NCBI RefSeq assembly: GCF_035594125.1
Contig: NW_026973729.1
Coordinates: 62,001 to 126,000, forward strand
DNA length: 64,000 nt
Direction of reading: 5' to 3'
DNA from: Scylla paramamosain
Lineage: Eukaryota > Arthropoda > Malacostraca > Decapoda > Portunidae
In this document: piece after piece, positions 48,701-62,000 of the stretch
Numbering within the stretch: the stretch's first letter is position 1
Layout: the number at the start of each line of letters is the position of its first letter
Program-made: the position numbers and the translations under genes
The notes under the pieces: generated by a model
What the model was told of the DNA's origin: nothing
What the model saw: only the letters and a program-made list of their open reading frames with translations
Database searches by the model: none

Positions 48701-51700
48701 GAAACATGTATTGTGAGTGTTTTTGATCATGTTACCTATAAAAATGCCTAAATACATGCAAAGAACCCTATGTTTGGAAAATGAAAGGACATTACGAAAA
48801 TCGTGTATTACGAGTGTTTTTAAGTTCCTTAAGTACCAAAAAGCTAAAACCCACAAATAACTTTTTTATTGAGAAAAAAAAAATTGTTATTCATCTTTAT
48901 AGGTACCGAGATGCCAAAATTCTGCTAAAATTATGGAAATTTTGTAAAAAAAAAAATCATAATAAAAAATAATTTTAGCTTTTTTCCGGAGTTAAGTACA
49001 AACTCTGAAATGCATGCAAATTCACCTATATGAGGAAATTACACGACTTTACCAGAAACCTGTCTTTTGAGTGTTTTTTTCAGCAATCTGAACAATATTA
49101 CTTAAAACGTGTCTTTTCAGTGATTTACGTAGAAAAACGCTAAAACGGATGCAAACCAACCAATATGAAGAAATAGAATAACATTACCAAAAATATATAT
49201 TTTGTTATGTTTTTGAGCTTGTTACATACCAAAAATGCAAATAATGGATGGAAAGCACTTTATATTGGCAAAGAAGAGGATATTACGAGAAACGTGTATG
49301 AGTGTTTTATAGTTTGATAAGAACCACAAGGTAAAATACTCAAAAACTCGTGTACATAAAGAAGTTTCTTACATACCAAAAAGCTGAAACTCATCAATAA
49401 CACTTTTAATTTTGAAACAGAAATACCTTACCAAATGTTTGTATTAGAAAATTTTCTTACATACCAAAATGCTGAAACTCATGAATAACACTTTTAATTA
49501 GGAAATAGAACAACCTTACTAAACCCTGTGTTTTGAGGTTTTTCACATTCTTAGTTACCAAAACCCCAAATTCCATGCAAAACTAGCTTTATGTGGGGAA
49601 AAAAATGATATTACCAGAAAAGTGTTTTTTGAGTGTTTTTGAGCGTGTTAGGCAATAAAGCACTAAAAAGCAGGGGAATCACATTACATGTGAATAATAA
49701 CAAATTTTACCAAGAACTTGCCTTTAAGTGTTTTTGAGCTAATTACTTACTCACTCTATATAAGAATGCAAAACAAAAATACTGAAAAAGTGTTTTTTCT
49801 TTCTTTTACGTAGAAAAACGCTAAAACGGATGCAAACCTACCAATATCAAGAAATAAAAAAAACATTACCAAAAAGGTATATTTTGATTGTTTTTGAAAT
49901 GTTACCTACAAAAAACGCGAAAATTGATGCAAAGCACTCTACGAGTATATTAAAAAACAAAAGGACTTTGCAAGAAAAGTGTATAATGATTTTTTTTTAT
50001 AGTTCAAAAGAACTAAAAGGCTAAAAACACAAAAACTCGTGTATATGGAGAAGGTTCCTAGATACCAAAATGCTGAAACTCATGAATAACACTCTTAATT
50101 GAGAAACAGAACAACCTTACTAAATGCGTGTATTTTGAGTGCTTTTCACATTCTTAGTTACCAAAACCCCAAATTGCATGCAAAACCACCTTTATGTGAG
50201 AAAAAAAATGACATTACCAGAAAAGTGTCTTTTAAGTGTTTTTGAGCGTGATAGGCAATAAAGCACTAAAAAGCAGGGCAATCAAATTACATTGGAATAA
50301 CACCAATTTATACCAAAAACTTCCCTTTAAGTGTTTTTGATGTCCTTATATACCAAACCGCTAAAACCCATACAAAAACAAACTTTATGGAGAAACAGAA
50401 CAACATTACCAAAAACATGTATTTTGAGTGTTTTTGATATTGTTATCTATAAAAACGCTTAATTACATGCAAAGAACATTATGTTTGGGAAACAAAAGGA
50501 TATTACGAGAAACGTGTATTATGAGTGTTTTTTAAGTTCCTTAAGTACCAAAAAGCTAAAACCCACCAATAACAGTCTTTATTTAGAAAATAAAAAAATA
50601 AAAATATAAAAAAAGATAGGATTTTTTTTTTTGTTATTCATATTCATAGGTACCGAGATGCCAAAATTCTGGGAAAACTCAGGGCAATCATATGATAAAA
50701 GAGTATTATCAAAAAAGTTAATTTCCGGTTTTTTTTTTTATTGGACTGTTATGTACCAAACCTTAAAGTGCATGCAAAGACTCCTATATGAGGAAATTAA
50801 ACGACCTTGCCAGAAATATGTGTTTTGAGTGTTTTTTAGCATGTTAGGCACCAAAACGATAAATAATAAAGAACTCACTCTATATGGGAATCCAAAAAAA
50901 AGCTACTTAAAACGTGTCTTCTCAGTGTTTTACGTAGAAAAACTCTAAAACGGATGCAAAGCAACCAATATCAAGAAATAAAAAAACGTTACTAAATAGG
51001 TATATTTTGAGTGTTTTTGAGCATGTTACCTACAAAAAACGCGAAAATTGATGCAAAGCACTCTATATTGGGAAAGGAAAGGACATTGCAAGAAAAGTGT
51101 ATAATGAGTGTTTTATAGTTCATAAGAACCACGAGGCAAAAAACGCAAAATCTTGTGTATATGGAGAGGTTTCCTAGATACAAAAATGCTAAAACTCATG
51201 TATAACACTCCTAATTGAGAAACAGAACAGCCCTAATAAATGTGTGTATTTTGATTGCTTTTCACATTCTTACCAAAACCCAAAATTGCATGGGAAAATA
51301 GATTTGTGGGAAAAAAAAAGACTTTACCAGAAAAGTGTCTTTTGAGTGTTTTTGAGCGTGATAGAAAATAAAGCACTAAAAAGGAGGGCAATCACATTAC
51401 TTTGGAGGAAAACGAATTTTTACCAAGAAGTTGCATTTATGTGTTTTTGAGCTTCTTTTATACCAAAACACTAAAAGGCATGCAAAACACTCTTTATGGT
51501 GAAACAGAATAACATTACCAAAAACATGTATTTTGAGTGTTTTAGATCATGTTACCAATAAAAACGCTTAAATAAATGCAAAGAACACTATTTTTGGGAA
51601 ACGAAAGGAGATTACGAGAAACGAGTATTATGAGTGTTTTTAAGTTCATTAATTACCAAAAAGCTAAAAGATACAAATAACACTCTTTATTGAGAAACAA

Positions 51701-52773
51701 TAAATAAGTAAAAAATTAAATAAATACAATATTTTTTTTTCTTTCTTATTCATCTTCACAGGTACCGAAATGCCAAAATTCGGGCAAAGTTTAGGAAATT
51801 ATATGAAATAAGAACATTATCAAAAAAGTTAAATTTAGCTTTTTTTTCGGACTGTTATGTACCAAACCCCTAAAGTGCAGGCAAAGCCACCTATATGGGG
51901 AAATTATGTGGAACCAACATGATAAAACCCAAGGAAGTCAATCTATATGGGAATCCAAAATAAAATTACTGAAAACGTGTCTTTTCGGTGTTTTACGTAC
52001 AAAACGCTAAAACGGATGCAAACTAACCAAAATGAAGAAATAGAATAACATTACCAAAAATGTATATTTTGAGTTTTTTTGAAATTGTTATCTACAAAAA
52101 ACGCGAAAACGGATGGAAAGCACTCTATATTGGGAAGCAAAAGGCATCAAAAAGCATATTAGGCATCAAAACGATAAATAATATGAAAGTCACTCTATAT
52201 GGATATCCAAAACAAAATTACTGGAAACGTGTCTTTTAAAAAAATTACGTAGAAAAACACAAAAACGGAGGCAAACCAACAAATATGAATGAATTGAATA
52301 ACATTACCAAAAAAGTATATTTTGTGTGTTTTTGAGCTTGTTACATAAAAAGAAACTCGAAAATGGATGCAAAGCACTCTATATAAGGAAAAAAAAAAGG
52401 ACATAATGAGAAACGTGTAAAATGATTGTTTTATAGTTCACCAGAATCACAAGTCAAAAAACACAAAAACTGGACTGTATGGAGAAGTGTCTAAGATACC
52501 AAAATACTGAAAATCATGAATAACACTCTTAATCGAGAAAAAGAACAACCTTACTAAATGCGTGTATTTTGAGTGTTTTTTTTACATTCTTAGTTACCAA
52601 AACCCCAAATTCCATGCGAAACTAGCTTCATGAGGGAAAAAAATGACATTAACAGAAAAGTGTCTTTGAGTGTTTTTGAGCGTGTTTGGCAATAAAGCAC
52701 TAAAAAGCAGGGTAATCACATTACATGGGAATAAAACCAACTTTTACGAAGAACTTGCCTTTTAGTGTTTTTG
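45748..52773 (-). repeat. Satellite HOR array, minus orientation
   Basis: This is the longest minus-strand block. Going down the minus strand from 52.7 kb, the super-repeat markers appear as the GCCTTTTGC junction (about 52145), the CTTGGGTTTTATC variant (about 51930), the CATTTTTGTATCTAGG variant (about 51180), the C/D duplication (about 49375-49460) and the F/G fusion (about 49080). It then continues into the same kind of sequence as 7.3-10.4 kb and 21.9-25.2 kb. A to F are fused near 49745, and G is shortened near 51910. Confidence 0.91.
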
Positions 52774-53082
52774 ACACGCATTTAGTAAGGTTGCTCTATT
52801 TCTCAATTAGGAGTGTTATTCATGAGTTCCAGCATTTACACGAGTTTTTGCGTTTTTCGCCTTGTGGATTTTTTGAATTATAAAACATTCATTATACATT
52901 TTTCTCGCAATGTTTTCTACGTAAAACACTGAGAAGACACGTTTTCAGTAATTTTCTTTTCGATTCCCACATAGAGTAAGTTCCTTATTATTTATCGTTT
53001 TGGTGCCTAACATGCTGAAAAACACTCAAAAGACAGATTTCTGGTAACGTCTTTAATTTCCTCATATGGGAGGCTTTGCATG
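52774..53082 (+). repeat. Micro-inversion copy 6 (short form), inside an inverted block
   Basis: It starts at CACGCATTTAGTAAGG and ends at GGCTTTGCATG. It contains C, part of D joined to F (CTCGCAATG/TTTTCTACG near 52912) and G in plus orientation. The D-to-F deletion is the same as in 4790-5098. Confidence 0.85.
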
Positions 53083-55070
53083 TCTTTTCAGTGTTTTTGA
53101 GCGTGTTACGCAATAAAGCACTAAAAGCCAGGGCAATAACATTACATGGGAATAAAACCAAATTTTACCAAGAACTGGCCTTTAAATGTTTTTCAGCTCC
53201 TTACATACCAAAACGCTAAAACGCATGCAAAATACATTTTATGGAGAAACAGAATAACATTACCAAATACATGTATTTTGAGGGTTTTTGATCATGTTAT
53301 CTAAAAAAACGCTTAAATACATGCAAAGAACCTTATGTTTGGGAAACGAAAGAACATTACGAGAAACGTGTATTATGAGTGATTTTTAAGTTCCTTCAGT
53401 ACCAAAAAAGCTAAAACCCACAAATAACACTCTTTAAAAAAAAAAAAAAATAAATAAATAAAATAAAAAATTGGATTTTTTTTTTTTTTTTTCATAGGTA
53501 CCGAATTGCCAATATTCTGCCAAAATTCAGTAAATTTATGTGAAAAAAAGAACATTATCATGAAAGTTAATTATAGCTTTTTTTTCTGATTGTTTTGTAC
53601 CGAAACTTAAAGTGCATGCAAAGCCACCTATATAGGTTAAACGACTTTACCAGAAACCTGTCTTTTCAATGTTTTTCAGCATGTTAGGCACCAATACGAT
53701 AAATAATATGAAAATCAGTCAATATGTGAATCCAAAACAAAATTACTGAAAACGTGTCTTTTCAGTGTTTTACGTAGAAAAACGCTAAAGCGGATACAAA
53801 CCATCCTATATGAAGAAATAGAATAACATTATCAAAAAGATATTTTTTGAGTGTTTTTGAACTTGTTACCTACAAAAAATGCAAAAATGGATGTAAAGCA
53901 CTCTATATTAGGAAACAAAAGGACATTACGAGAAACGTGTATAATGAGTGTTTTATAGTTTTAAAAGAACTAGAAGGCAATAAACGTAAAAACTCGTGTA
54001 TATAGAAAAATTTTTACATACCAAAATGATGAAATGCATGAATAACACTTTTAATCGATAAACAGAACTACCTTACCAAATTGTGTATTTTAAGTGTTTT
54101 TCACATTTTTAGTTACAAAAATGCCAAATTACATGCGAAACTAGCTTCATTTGGGGAAAAAAATGACATTACCAGAAAAGTGACTTTTGGGTGTTTTTGA
54201 GCGTGATATGCAACAAAGCACTAAAAAGCAGAACGATCACATTACATGAGAATAACACAAATTTGTACGAAGAATTTGCCTTTAAGTGTTTTTTAACCTC
54301 TTATATACCAAACCGCTAAAACGCATGAAAAACAAACTTTATGGAGAAACAGAATAACATTGCCAAAAACATGTATTTTGAGTGTTTTTGATCATGTTAT
54401 CTATAAAAACGCTTAAGTACATGCAAAAAATATTATGTTTGGGAAACAAAAGGACATTACGAGAAACGTGTATTATGAGTGTTTTTATAAGTTTCTTAAA
54501 TACCAAAAAGCTAAAACTCACAAATAACACTCTTTATTTAGAAAATAAAAAAAAATAAATAAATAAATAGGATTTTTTTTTTTATTCTTCTTCATAGGTA
54601 CCGAGATGCCAAAATTCTGGAAAAATTCAGGGCAATTATATGATAAAAGAATATTATCAAAAAAGATAATTTCAGCTTTCTTTTTTCGGACTGTTATGTA
54701 CCAAACCCTAAAGTGCATGCAAAGCCTCCAATATGAGGAAATTAAACGACCTTACCAGAAATTTTACCAAGAACTTGCCTTTAAGTGTTTTTGAGCTCCT
54801 TTTATACAAAACTGCTAAAACGCTTGCAAAACACACTTTAAGGAGAAACAGAATAACATTACCAAAACCTTGTATTTTGAGTGTTTTTGATCACGTTATC
54901 TATAAAAACGCTTAAATACATGCAAAGAACCTTATGTTTGGGAAACGAAAGGACATTACGAGAAACGTGTATTATGAGTGTTTTTAATAACCTTAAGTAC
55001 CAAAAAGGTAAATCCCAGAAATAACACTCTTTATTGAGAAAAAATAAGTAAATAAATAAAAAAAAATAAA
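53083..55070 (-). repeat. Satellite HOR array, minus orientation
   Basis: Reversed B, A, J, I, H and onward. The CACATATTGACTGAC variant lies near 53725 and the GTTCTGC and GCATATCACG variant near 54210-54235. Near 54763 reversed G joins reversed A (CAGAAATTTTACCAAG). The block ends in the T-rich part of H at AAATAAATAAA, next to the GGTAT microsatellite. Confidence 0.9.
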
Positions 55071-55100
55071 GGTATGGTATGGTATGGTATGGTTTGGTAT
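55071..55100 (+). repeat. GGTAT microsatellite at an orientation switch
   Basis: Four GGTAT copies (55071-55090), then GGTTT and GGTAT, lead directly into the GGTATGTAAGGAG of a plus-strand A monomer. The repeat unit is the monomer's own GGTAT box, so it probably arose by slippage at the junction between minus and plus satellite. Confidence 0.88.
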
Positions 55101-58100
55101 GTAAGGAGTTAAAAAAAAAGTTAAAGGCAAGTTCTTCGTAAAAGTTGGTTTTATACCCAAGTTATGTGATTTTTCTGCCTTTTAGTGCTTTGTTGCATAT
55201 CACGCTCAAAAACACTTAAAAGACATTTTTCTGGTAATGTCATTTAAGCGTTTTTATTGGAAATATGATAAAAAAAAACACTTAAAATACATGTTTTTGG
55301 TAATGTTATTCTGTTTCACCTTAAAGTGTATTTTGCATACGTTTTAATGTTTTGGTATATAAGGAGCTCAAAAACACTTGAAGGCAAGTTCTTATTAAAA
55401 ATTTGTTTTATTCCAATGTAATGTGATTGCCCTGCTTTTCAGTGCTTCTTTGCCTAATACGCTCAAAAACACTCAAAGGCATTTTTCTGGTAATGTCATT
55501 TTTTTCCCACATAAAGCTGGTTTCGCATGTAATTTGGGGTTTTGAGAACTAAGAATGTAAAAAAGCACTCAAAATACGCACATTTAATAAGATTGTTCTG
55601 TTTCTCAATTAAGAGTGTTGTTCATGAATTTCAGCATTTTGATATCTACGAAACTTCTTCATATACACTAGCTTTTGCATTTTTTGCCTTATGGTTCTTT
55701 TGAACTATAAAACACTCATTATACACTTTTCATTATACACTTTTCATTATACACTTTTCATGCAATGCTTTGCATCAATTTTCGTGTTTTTTATAGGTAA
55801 AACGCTCAAAAACACTCAAAATATACCTTTTTGGTAATGTTTTTCTATTTCTTTATATTGGTTTGTTTGCATCCGTGTTAGCGCTTTTCTACATAAAACA
55901 CTGAGAAGACACGTTTTCAGTAATTTTGTTTTGAATTCCCATATAGAGTGAGTTTCTTATTATTTATTGTTTTGGTGCCTAACATGCTGAACAACACTCA
56001 AAAGAGAGATTTCTGATCAGGTAGTTTAATTTCCTTATATAGGAGGCTTTGCATGCACTTTAGGGTTTGGTATATAAAAAAGCTAAAATTAACTTTTTTG
56101 GTAATATTCTCTTATCATATAATTGCCCTGAATTTTCCCAGAATTTTTGGCATTTTGGTACCTATGAAGAAAAATAAAAAAATCCTATTTTTTTATTTTT
56201 TTATTTATTTACTTATTTTTTCTCAATTAAGAGTGTTATTTGTGGGATTTACCTTTTTGGTACTTAAGGTTATTAAAAACACTCATAATACACGTTTCCC
56301 AAACATAAGGTTCTTTACTTGTATTTAAGCGTTTTTATAGATAACGTGATCAAAAACACAAAATACAAGGTTTTGGTAATGTTATTCTGTTTCTCCTTAA
56401 AGTGTGTTTTGCAAGCGTTTTAGCAGTTTTGTATAAAAGGAGCTCAAAAACACTTAAAGGCAAGTTCTTGGTAAAAAAAAAATGGTTTTATTCCAATATA
56501 ATGTGATTGTCCTGCTTTTGAGTGCTTTATTACCTATCACGTTGAAAAACATTCAAAAGATACTTTTCTGGTAAAGTCATTTTTTTCCCCACAAAGCTAT
56601 TTTCGCATGTAATTTGGGGTTTTTGGTAACTAAAAGTGTGAAAAGCACTCAAAATACACGCATTTATTAAGGTTGTTCTGTTTCTCAATTAAGAGTGTTA
56701 TTCATGAGTTTCAGCATTTTGGTGTCTAGGAAATCTCTTCATATACACGAGTTTTTGCATTGTTTGCTTTGTGGTTCTTTTGAACTATAAAACTCTCATT
56801 ATACACTTTTCTTGCAATGTCCTTTTGTTTCCCAATATAGAGTACTTTGCATCAATTTTCGCGTTTTTGTAGGTAAAAAGCTAAAAAAGACTCAAAATAT
56901 ACATTTTTGGTAACGTTTTTCTATTTCTCTATATTGCTTAGTTTGCATCCGTTTTAACGTTTTTCTACGTAAAACACTAAAAAGACACGTTTTTAGTAAC
57001 TTTGTTTTGGATTCCCATATAGAGTGAGATCCTTATTATTTATAATTTTGGTGCCTAACATGCTAAAAAAAACACACAAAACAAAGATTTCTGGTACGGT
57101 CGTTTAATTTCCTCATATTGGAGGCTTTGCATGCACTTTAGGGTTTTGTACATAACAGTCCGAAAAAAAAAGCTGAAATTAACTTTTTTGATAATATTCT
57201 TTTATCATATATATGCCCTGAATTTTTCCAGAATTTTGGCATCTCGGTACCTATGAAGAAGAATAAAAAAAAAATCCTATTTATTTTAATTTTTAATTTT
57301 TTATTTTCTGAATAAAGAGTGTTATTTCTGAGTTTTAGCCTTTTGGTACTTAAGAAAATTATAAAAAACACTCATAATACACGTTTCTCGTAATGTCCTT
57401 TTGTTTCCCAAACATAATATTCTTTGCATTTACTTAAGCGTTTTTATAGATAACATGATCAAAAACACTCAAAATACATGTTTTTGGCAATGTTATTCTG
57501 TTTCTCCATAAAGTTTGTTTTTCATGCGCCTTAGCGGTTTGGTATATAAGGGGTTAAAAAACACTTAAAGGCAAATTCTTCGTACAAATTGGTTTTATTC
57601 TCATGTAATGTGATCGTTCTGCTTTTTAGTGCTTTGTTGCATATCACGCTCAAAAACACTCAAAAGTAACTTTTCTGGTAATGTCATTTTTTTCCCCAAA
57701 TGAAGCTAGTTTCGCATGTAATTTGGCATTTTTGTAACTAAAAATGTGAAAAACACTTAAAATACACAATTTGGTAAGGTAGTTCTGTTTATCGATTAAA
57801 AGTGTTATTCATGCATTTCATCATTTTGGTATGTAAAAATTTCTGTATATACACGAGTTTTTACGTTTATATCCTTGTGGTTCTTTTAAAACAATAAAAC
57901 ACCAATTATACACGTTTCTCGTAATATCCTTTTGTTTCCTAATATAGTGTGCTTTACATCCATTTTTGCATTTTTTGTAGGTAACAAGTTCAAAAACACT
58001 CAAAAAATATCTTTTTGGTAATGTTATTCTATTTCTTCATATAGGATGGTTTGTATCCGCTTTAGCGTTTTTCTACGTAAAACACTGAGAAGGCACGTTT

Positions 58101-58773
58101 TCAGTAATTTTGTTTTGGATTCACATATTGACTGATTTTCATATTATTTATCGTATTGGTGCCTAACATGCTGAAAAACATTGAAAAGACAGGTTTCTGG
58201 TAAAGTCGTTTAACCTATATAGGTGGCTTTGCATGCACTTTAAGTTTTGGTGCAAAAGAATCAGAAAAAAAAGCTATAATTAACTTTCATGATAATGTTC
58301 TTTTTTTCACATAAATTCCCTGAATTTTGGCAGAATATTGGCAATTCGGTACCTATGAAAATGAAAAACAAAACAAAAAATTCCAATTTTTTATTTTATT
58401 TATTTTTTTTTTCTTTTTTCTAAAGAGTGTTATTTGTGGGTTTTAGCTTTTTTGGTACTGAAGGAACTTAAAAATCACTCATAATACACGTTCCTCGTAA
58501 TGTTCTTTCGTTTCCCAAACATAAGGTTCTTTGCATGTATTTAAGGGTTTTTTAGATAACATGATCAAAAACCTCAAAATACATGTATTTGGTAATGTTA
58601 TTCTGTTTCTCCATAAAATGTATTTTGCATGCGTTTTAGCGTTTTGGTATGTAAGGAGCTGAAAAACATTTAAAGGCCAGTTCTTGGTAAAATTTGGTTT
58701 TATTCCCATGTAATGTGATTGCCCTGGCTTTTAGTGCTTTATTGCGTAACACGCTCAAAAACACTGAAAACAC
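55101..58773 (+). repeat. Satellite HOR array, plus orientation
   Basis: Near 55243 B jumps to J (GTCATTTAAGCGTTTTTATT). From there the sequence follows 1.8-4.79 kb closely, including the same ACAACACTC variant in G (about 55990), the AAAAAGCTAAAATTAAC form of H, and the GGTTATTAAAAAC form of I (about 56265-56281). The unit before the micro-inversion carries the ATTGACTGA variant (about 58128), which the left copy has lost. Confidence 0.91.
55717..55758 (+). repeat. 14-bp tandem triplication in monomer D
   Basis: CATTATACACTTTT occurs three times head to tail (55717-55730, 55731-55744, 55745-55758). The parallel place near 2275 has one copy, so this is a recent local expansion. D then passes straight to E with about 28 bases missing. 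Confidence 0.9.
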
Positions 58774-59019
58774 ATGCAAAGCCTCCCATATGAGGAAATT
58801 AAAGACGTTACCAGAAATCTGTTTTTTGAGTGTTTTTCAGCATGTTAGGCACCAAAACGATAAATAATAAGGAACTCACTCATTGCGAGAAAAATGTATA
58901 ATGAATGTTTTATAATTAAAAAAATTCATAAGGCAAAAAACGCAAAAACTCGTGTAAATGCTGGAACTCATGAATAACACTCTTAATTGAGAAATAGAGC
59001 AACCTTACTAAATGCGTGT
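58774..59019 (-). repeat. Micro-inversion copy 7 (shortest form)
   Basis: It starts at CATGCAAAGCCTCCC and ends at AATGCGTGTC. Reversed G is followed directly by CATTGCGAGAAA from reversed D, so F and E are both gone (GGAACTCACT/CATTGCGAG near 58880). It is the direct counterpart of 4790-5098 with a larger deletion. Confidence 0.85.
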
Positions 59020-62000
59020 CAAAAATACTAAAAGGCCAGTTCTTCGTAAAAGTTGGTTTTATTGCCATGTAATGTGATTACCCTGCTTTTCAGTGCTTTA
59101 TTGCCTAACACGCTCAAAAACACTCAAAGAAACTTTTCTGTTAATGTCATTTTTTTCCCTCATGAAGCTAGTTTCGCATGGAATTTGGGGTTTTGGTAAC
59201 TAAGAATGTAAAAAACACTCAAAGTACACGCATTTAGTAAGGTTGTTCTGTTTCTTCATTAAGAGTGTTATTCATGAGTTTCAGTATTTTGGTATCTTAG
59301 AAACTTCTCCATACAGTCGAGTTTTTGCGTTTTTTGACTTGTGATTCTGGTGAACTATAAAACAATCATTTTACACGTTTCTCATTGTCCTTTTTTTTCC
59401 TTATATAGAGTGCTTCGCATCCATTTTCGAGTTTCTTTTTATGTAACAAGCTCAAAAACACACAAAATATACTTTTTTGGTAATGTTATTCTATTCATTC
59501 ATATTGCTTGGTTTTCCTCCGTTTTTGCGTTTTTGTACGTAAAATTTTTAAAAGACACGTTTCCAGTAATTTTGTTTTGGATATCCATATAGAGTGACTT
59601 TCATATTGTTTATCGTTTTGATGCCTAATATGCTTTTTGATGCCTTTTGCTTCCCAATATAGAGTGCTTTCCATCCATTTTCGCGTTTTTTGTAGGTAAC
59701 AATTTCAAAAAAACTCAAAATATACATTTTTGGTAATGTTATTCTATTTCTTCATTTTGGTTAGTTTGCATCCATTTTAGCGTTTTGTACGTAAAACACC
59801 GAAAAGACACGTTTTCAGTAATTTTGTTTTGGATTCCCATATAGATTGACTTCCTTGGGTTTTTATCATGTTGGTTCCTCATAATTTCCCCATATAGGTG
59901 GCTTTGCATGCACTTTAGGGGTTTGGTACATAACAGTCCGAAAAAAAAGCTAAATTTAACTTTTTTGATAATGTTCTTATTTCATACAATTTCCTAAACT
60001 TTGCCTGAATTTTGGCACCTCGTTACCTGTAAAGATGAATAAGAATAAAAAAAAAATCGTATTTTTTTATTTATTTACTTTTTTTCTCAATAAAGAGTGT
60101 AATTTATGGCTTTTAGCTTTTTCGTACTTAATGAACTTAAAAACAGTCATAATACACGTTTCTCGTAATATCCTTTCATTTCCCAAAAATACGGTTTTTT
60201 TCATATATTTAAGCGTTTTTATTGGTAACATGATCAAAAACACTCAGAATACATGTTTTTGGTAATGTTATTCTGTTTCACCATCAAGTGTATTTTGCAT
60301 GCATTTCAGTGTTTTCGTATATAAGGAGCTGAAAATACACTTAAAGGCAAGTTCTTGTTAAAAATTGGTTTTATTATAATGTAATGTGATTGCCCTGCTT
60401 TTTAGTGCTTTATTGCCTAACACGCTCAAAAAAACTCAAAAGAAATTTTTCTGGTAATGTCATTTTTTTCCCACAAAAAGCTGGATTCGCATGCAATTTG
60501 GGGTTTTGGTAACTAAGGATGTGAAAAGAACTCAAAATACCCGCAATTAGTAAGATTGTTCTGTTTCTCAATTAAGAGTGTTGTTCCAGAGTTACAGCAT
60601 TTTGGAATGTGAGAAAGTTCTCAATATACACGAGTTTTTGCGTTTTTTGCCTTGTAGTTCTTGTGAAACTATAAAACACTCATTATACACGTTTCTCGTA
60701 ATGTCCTTTTGCTTCCCAATATAGAGTGCTTTCCAATCATTTTCGCGTTTTTTGTAGGTAACAATTTCAAAAACACTTAAAATATACCTTTTCGGTAATG
60801 TTATTTTATTTCTTCATAATGGTTGGTTTCCATCCATTTTAGCGTTTTTCTACGTTTGGGTTTGGTACATAACAGTTCGAAAAAAAAAGAAGCTAAATTT
60901 AACTTTTTTGATAATATTCTTATTTCACATAATTTCCTAAAATTTGCCCGAATTTTGGCATTTCGGTACCTGTGAAGATGAATAAGAAAGAAAAAAATAT
61001 TGTATTTATTTAATTTTTTTATTTATTTATTGTTTCTCAATAAAAAGTGTTATTTGTAGCTTTTAGCTTTTTGGTAATTAATGAACTTAAAAACACTCAT
61101 AATACTCGTTTCTCGTAATCTCCTTTCGTTTCCCAAAAATAGTGTTCTTTGCATTTATTTAAGCGTTTTTACTGGTAACATGATCTAAAACACTCAAAAT
61201 ACATGTTTTTGGTAATGTTATTCTGTTTCACCATAAAGAGTGTTTTGCATGCCTTTTAGTGTTTTGGTATAAAAGGAGCTCAAAAACACATAAATGCAAG
61301 TTCTTGGTAAAAATTCGTTTTCCTCCAACGTAATGTGATTGCCCTCCTTTTTAGTGCCTTATTTTCTATCACGCTCAAAAACACTCAAAAGACACTTTTC
61401 TGGTAAAGTCATTTTTTTTCCCACAAATCTATTTTCATATGCAATTTTGGGTTTTGGTAAGAATGTGAAAAGCAATCAAAATACACGCATTTATTAGGGC
61501 TGTTCTGTTTTTTGTATTTATTAGGAGTGTTATACATGAGTTTTAGCATTTTTGTATCTAGGAAACCTCTCCATATACACGAGATTTTGCGTTTTTTGCC
61601 TCGCGGTTCTTATGAACTATAAAACACTCATTATACACTTTTCTTGCAATGTCCTTTTCTTTCCCAATATAGAATGCTTTGCATCAATTTTCGCGTTTTT
61701 TGTAGGTAACATGCTCAAAAACACTCAAAATATACCTATTTAGTAACGTTTTTCTATTTCTTGATATTGGTTGCTTTGCATCCGTTTTAGAGTTTTTCTA
61801 CGTAAAACACTGAGAAGACACGTTTTCAGTAGCTTTTTTTAGGATTCCCATATAGAGTGAGTTCTTTATTATTTATCGTTTTGGTGCCTAACATGCTAAA
61901 AAACACTCAAAACACATATTTCTGGTAAGGTCGTTTAATTTCTTCATATAGGAGTCTTTGCATGCACTTTAAGGTTTGGTACATAACAGTCCAATAAAAA

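Larger units (their letters stand above)
41021..51800 (-). repeat. Right arm of a large inverted repeat
   Basis: It is the reverse complement of the arm at about 20.0-29.94 kb (see that entry for paired markers). The arm includes both plus (41021-44747, 45221-45747) and minus (44748-45220, 45748 onward) satellite, and the left arm mirrors every switch. It has a private deletion near 49745, where A runs into F, and it keeps about 1.3 kb that the left arm lost near 20005. Similarity may go on to about 55 kb with more indels. Confidence 0.8.

Noticed and set aside
25190..55100. Treating all orientation switches as assembly errors.
   Set aside because: Seven copies share one micro-inversion and the 25200 and 45748 flips are identical, which random misassembly would not give. 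Long-read confirmation is still needed for the singletons, such as 29941 and 55071.
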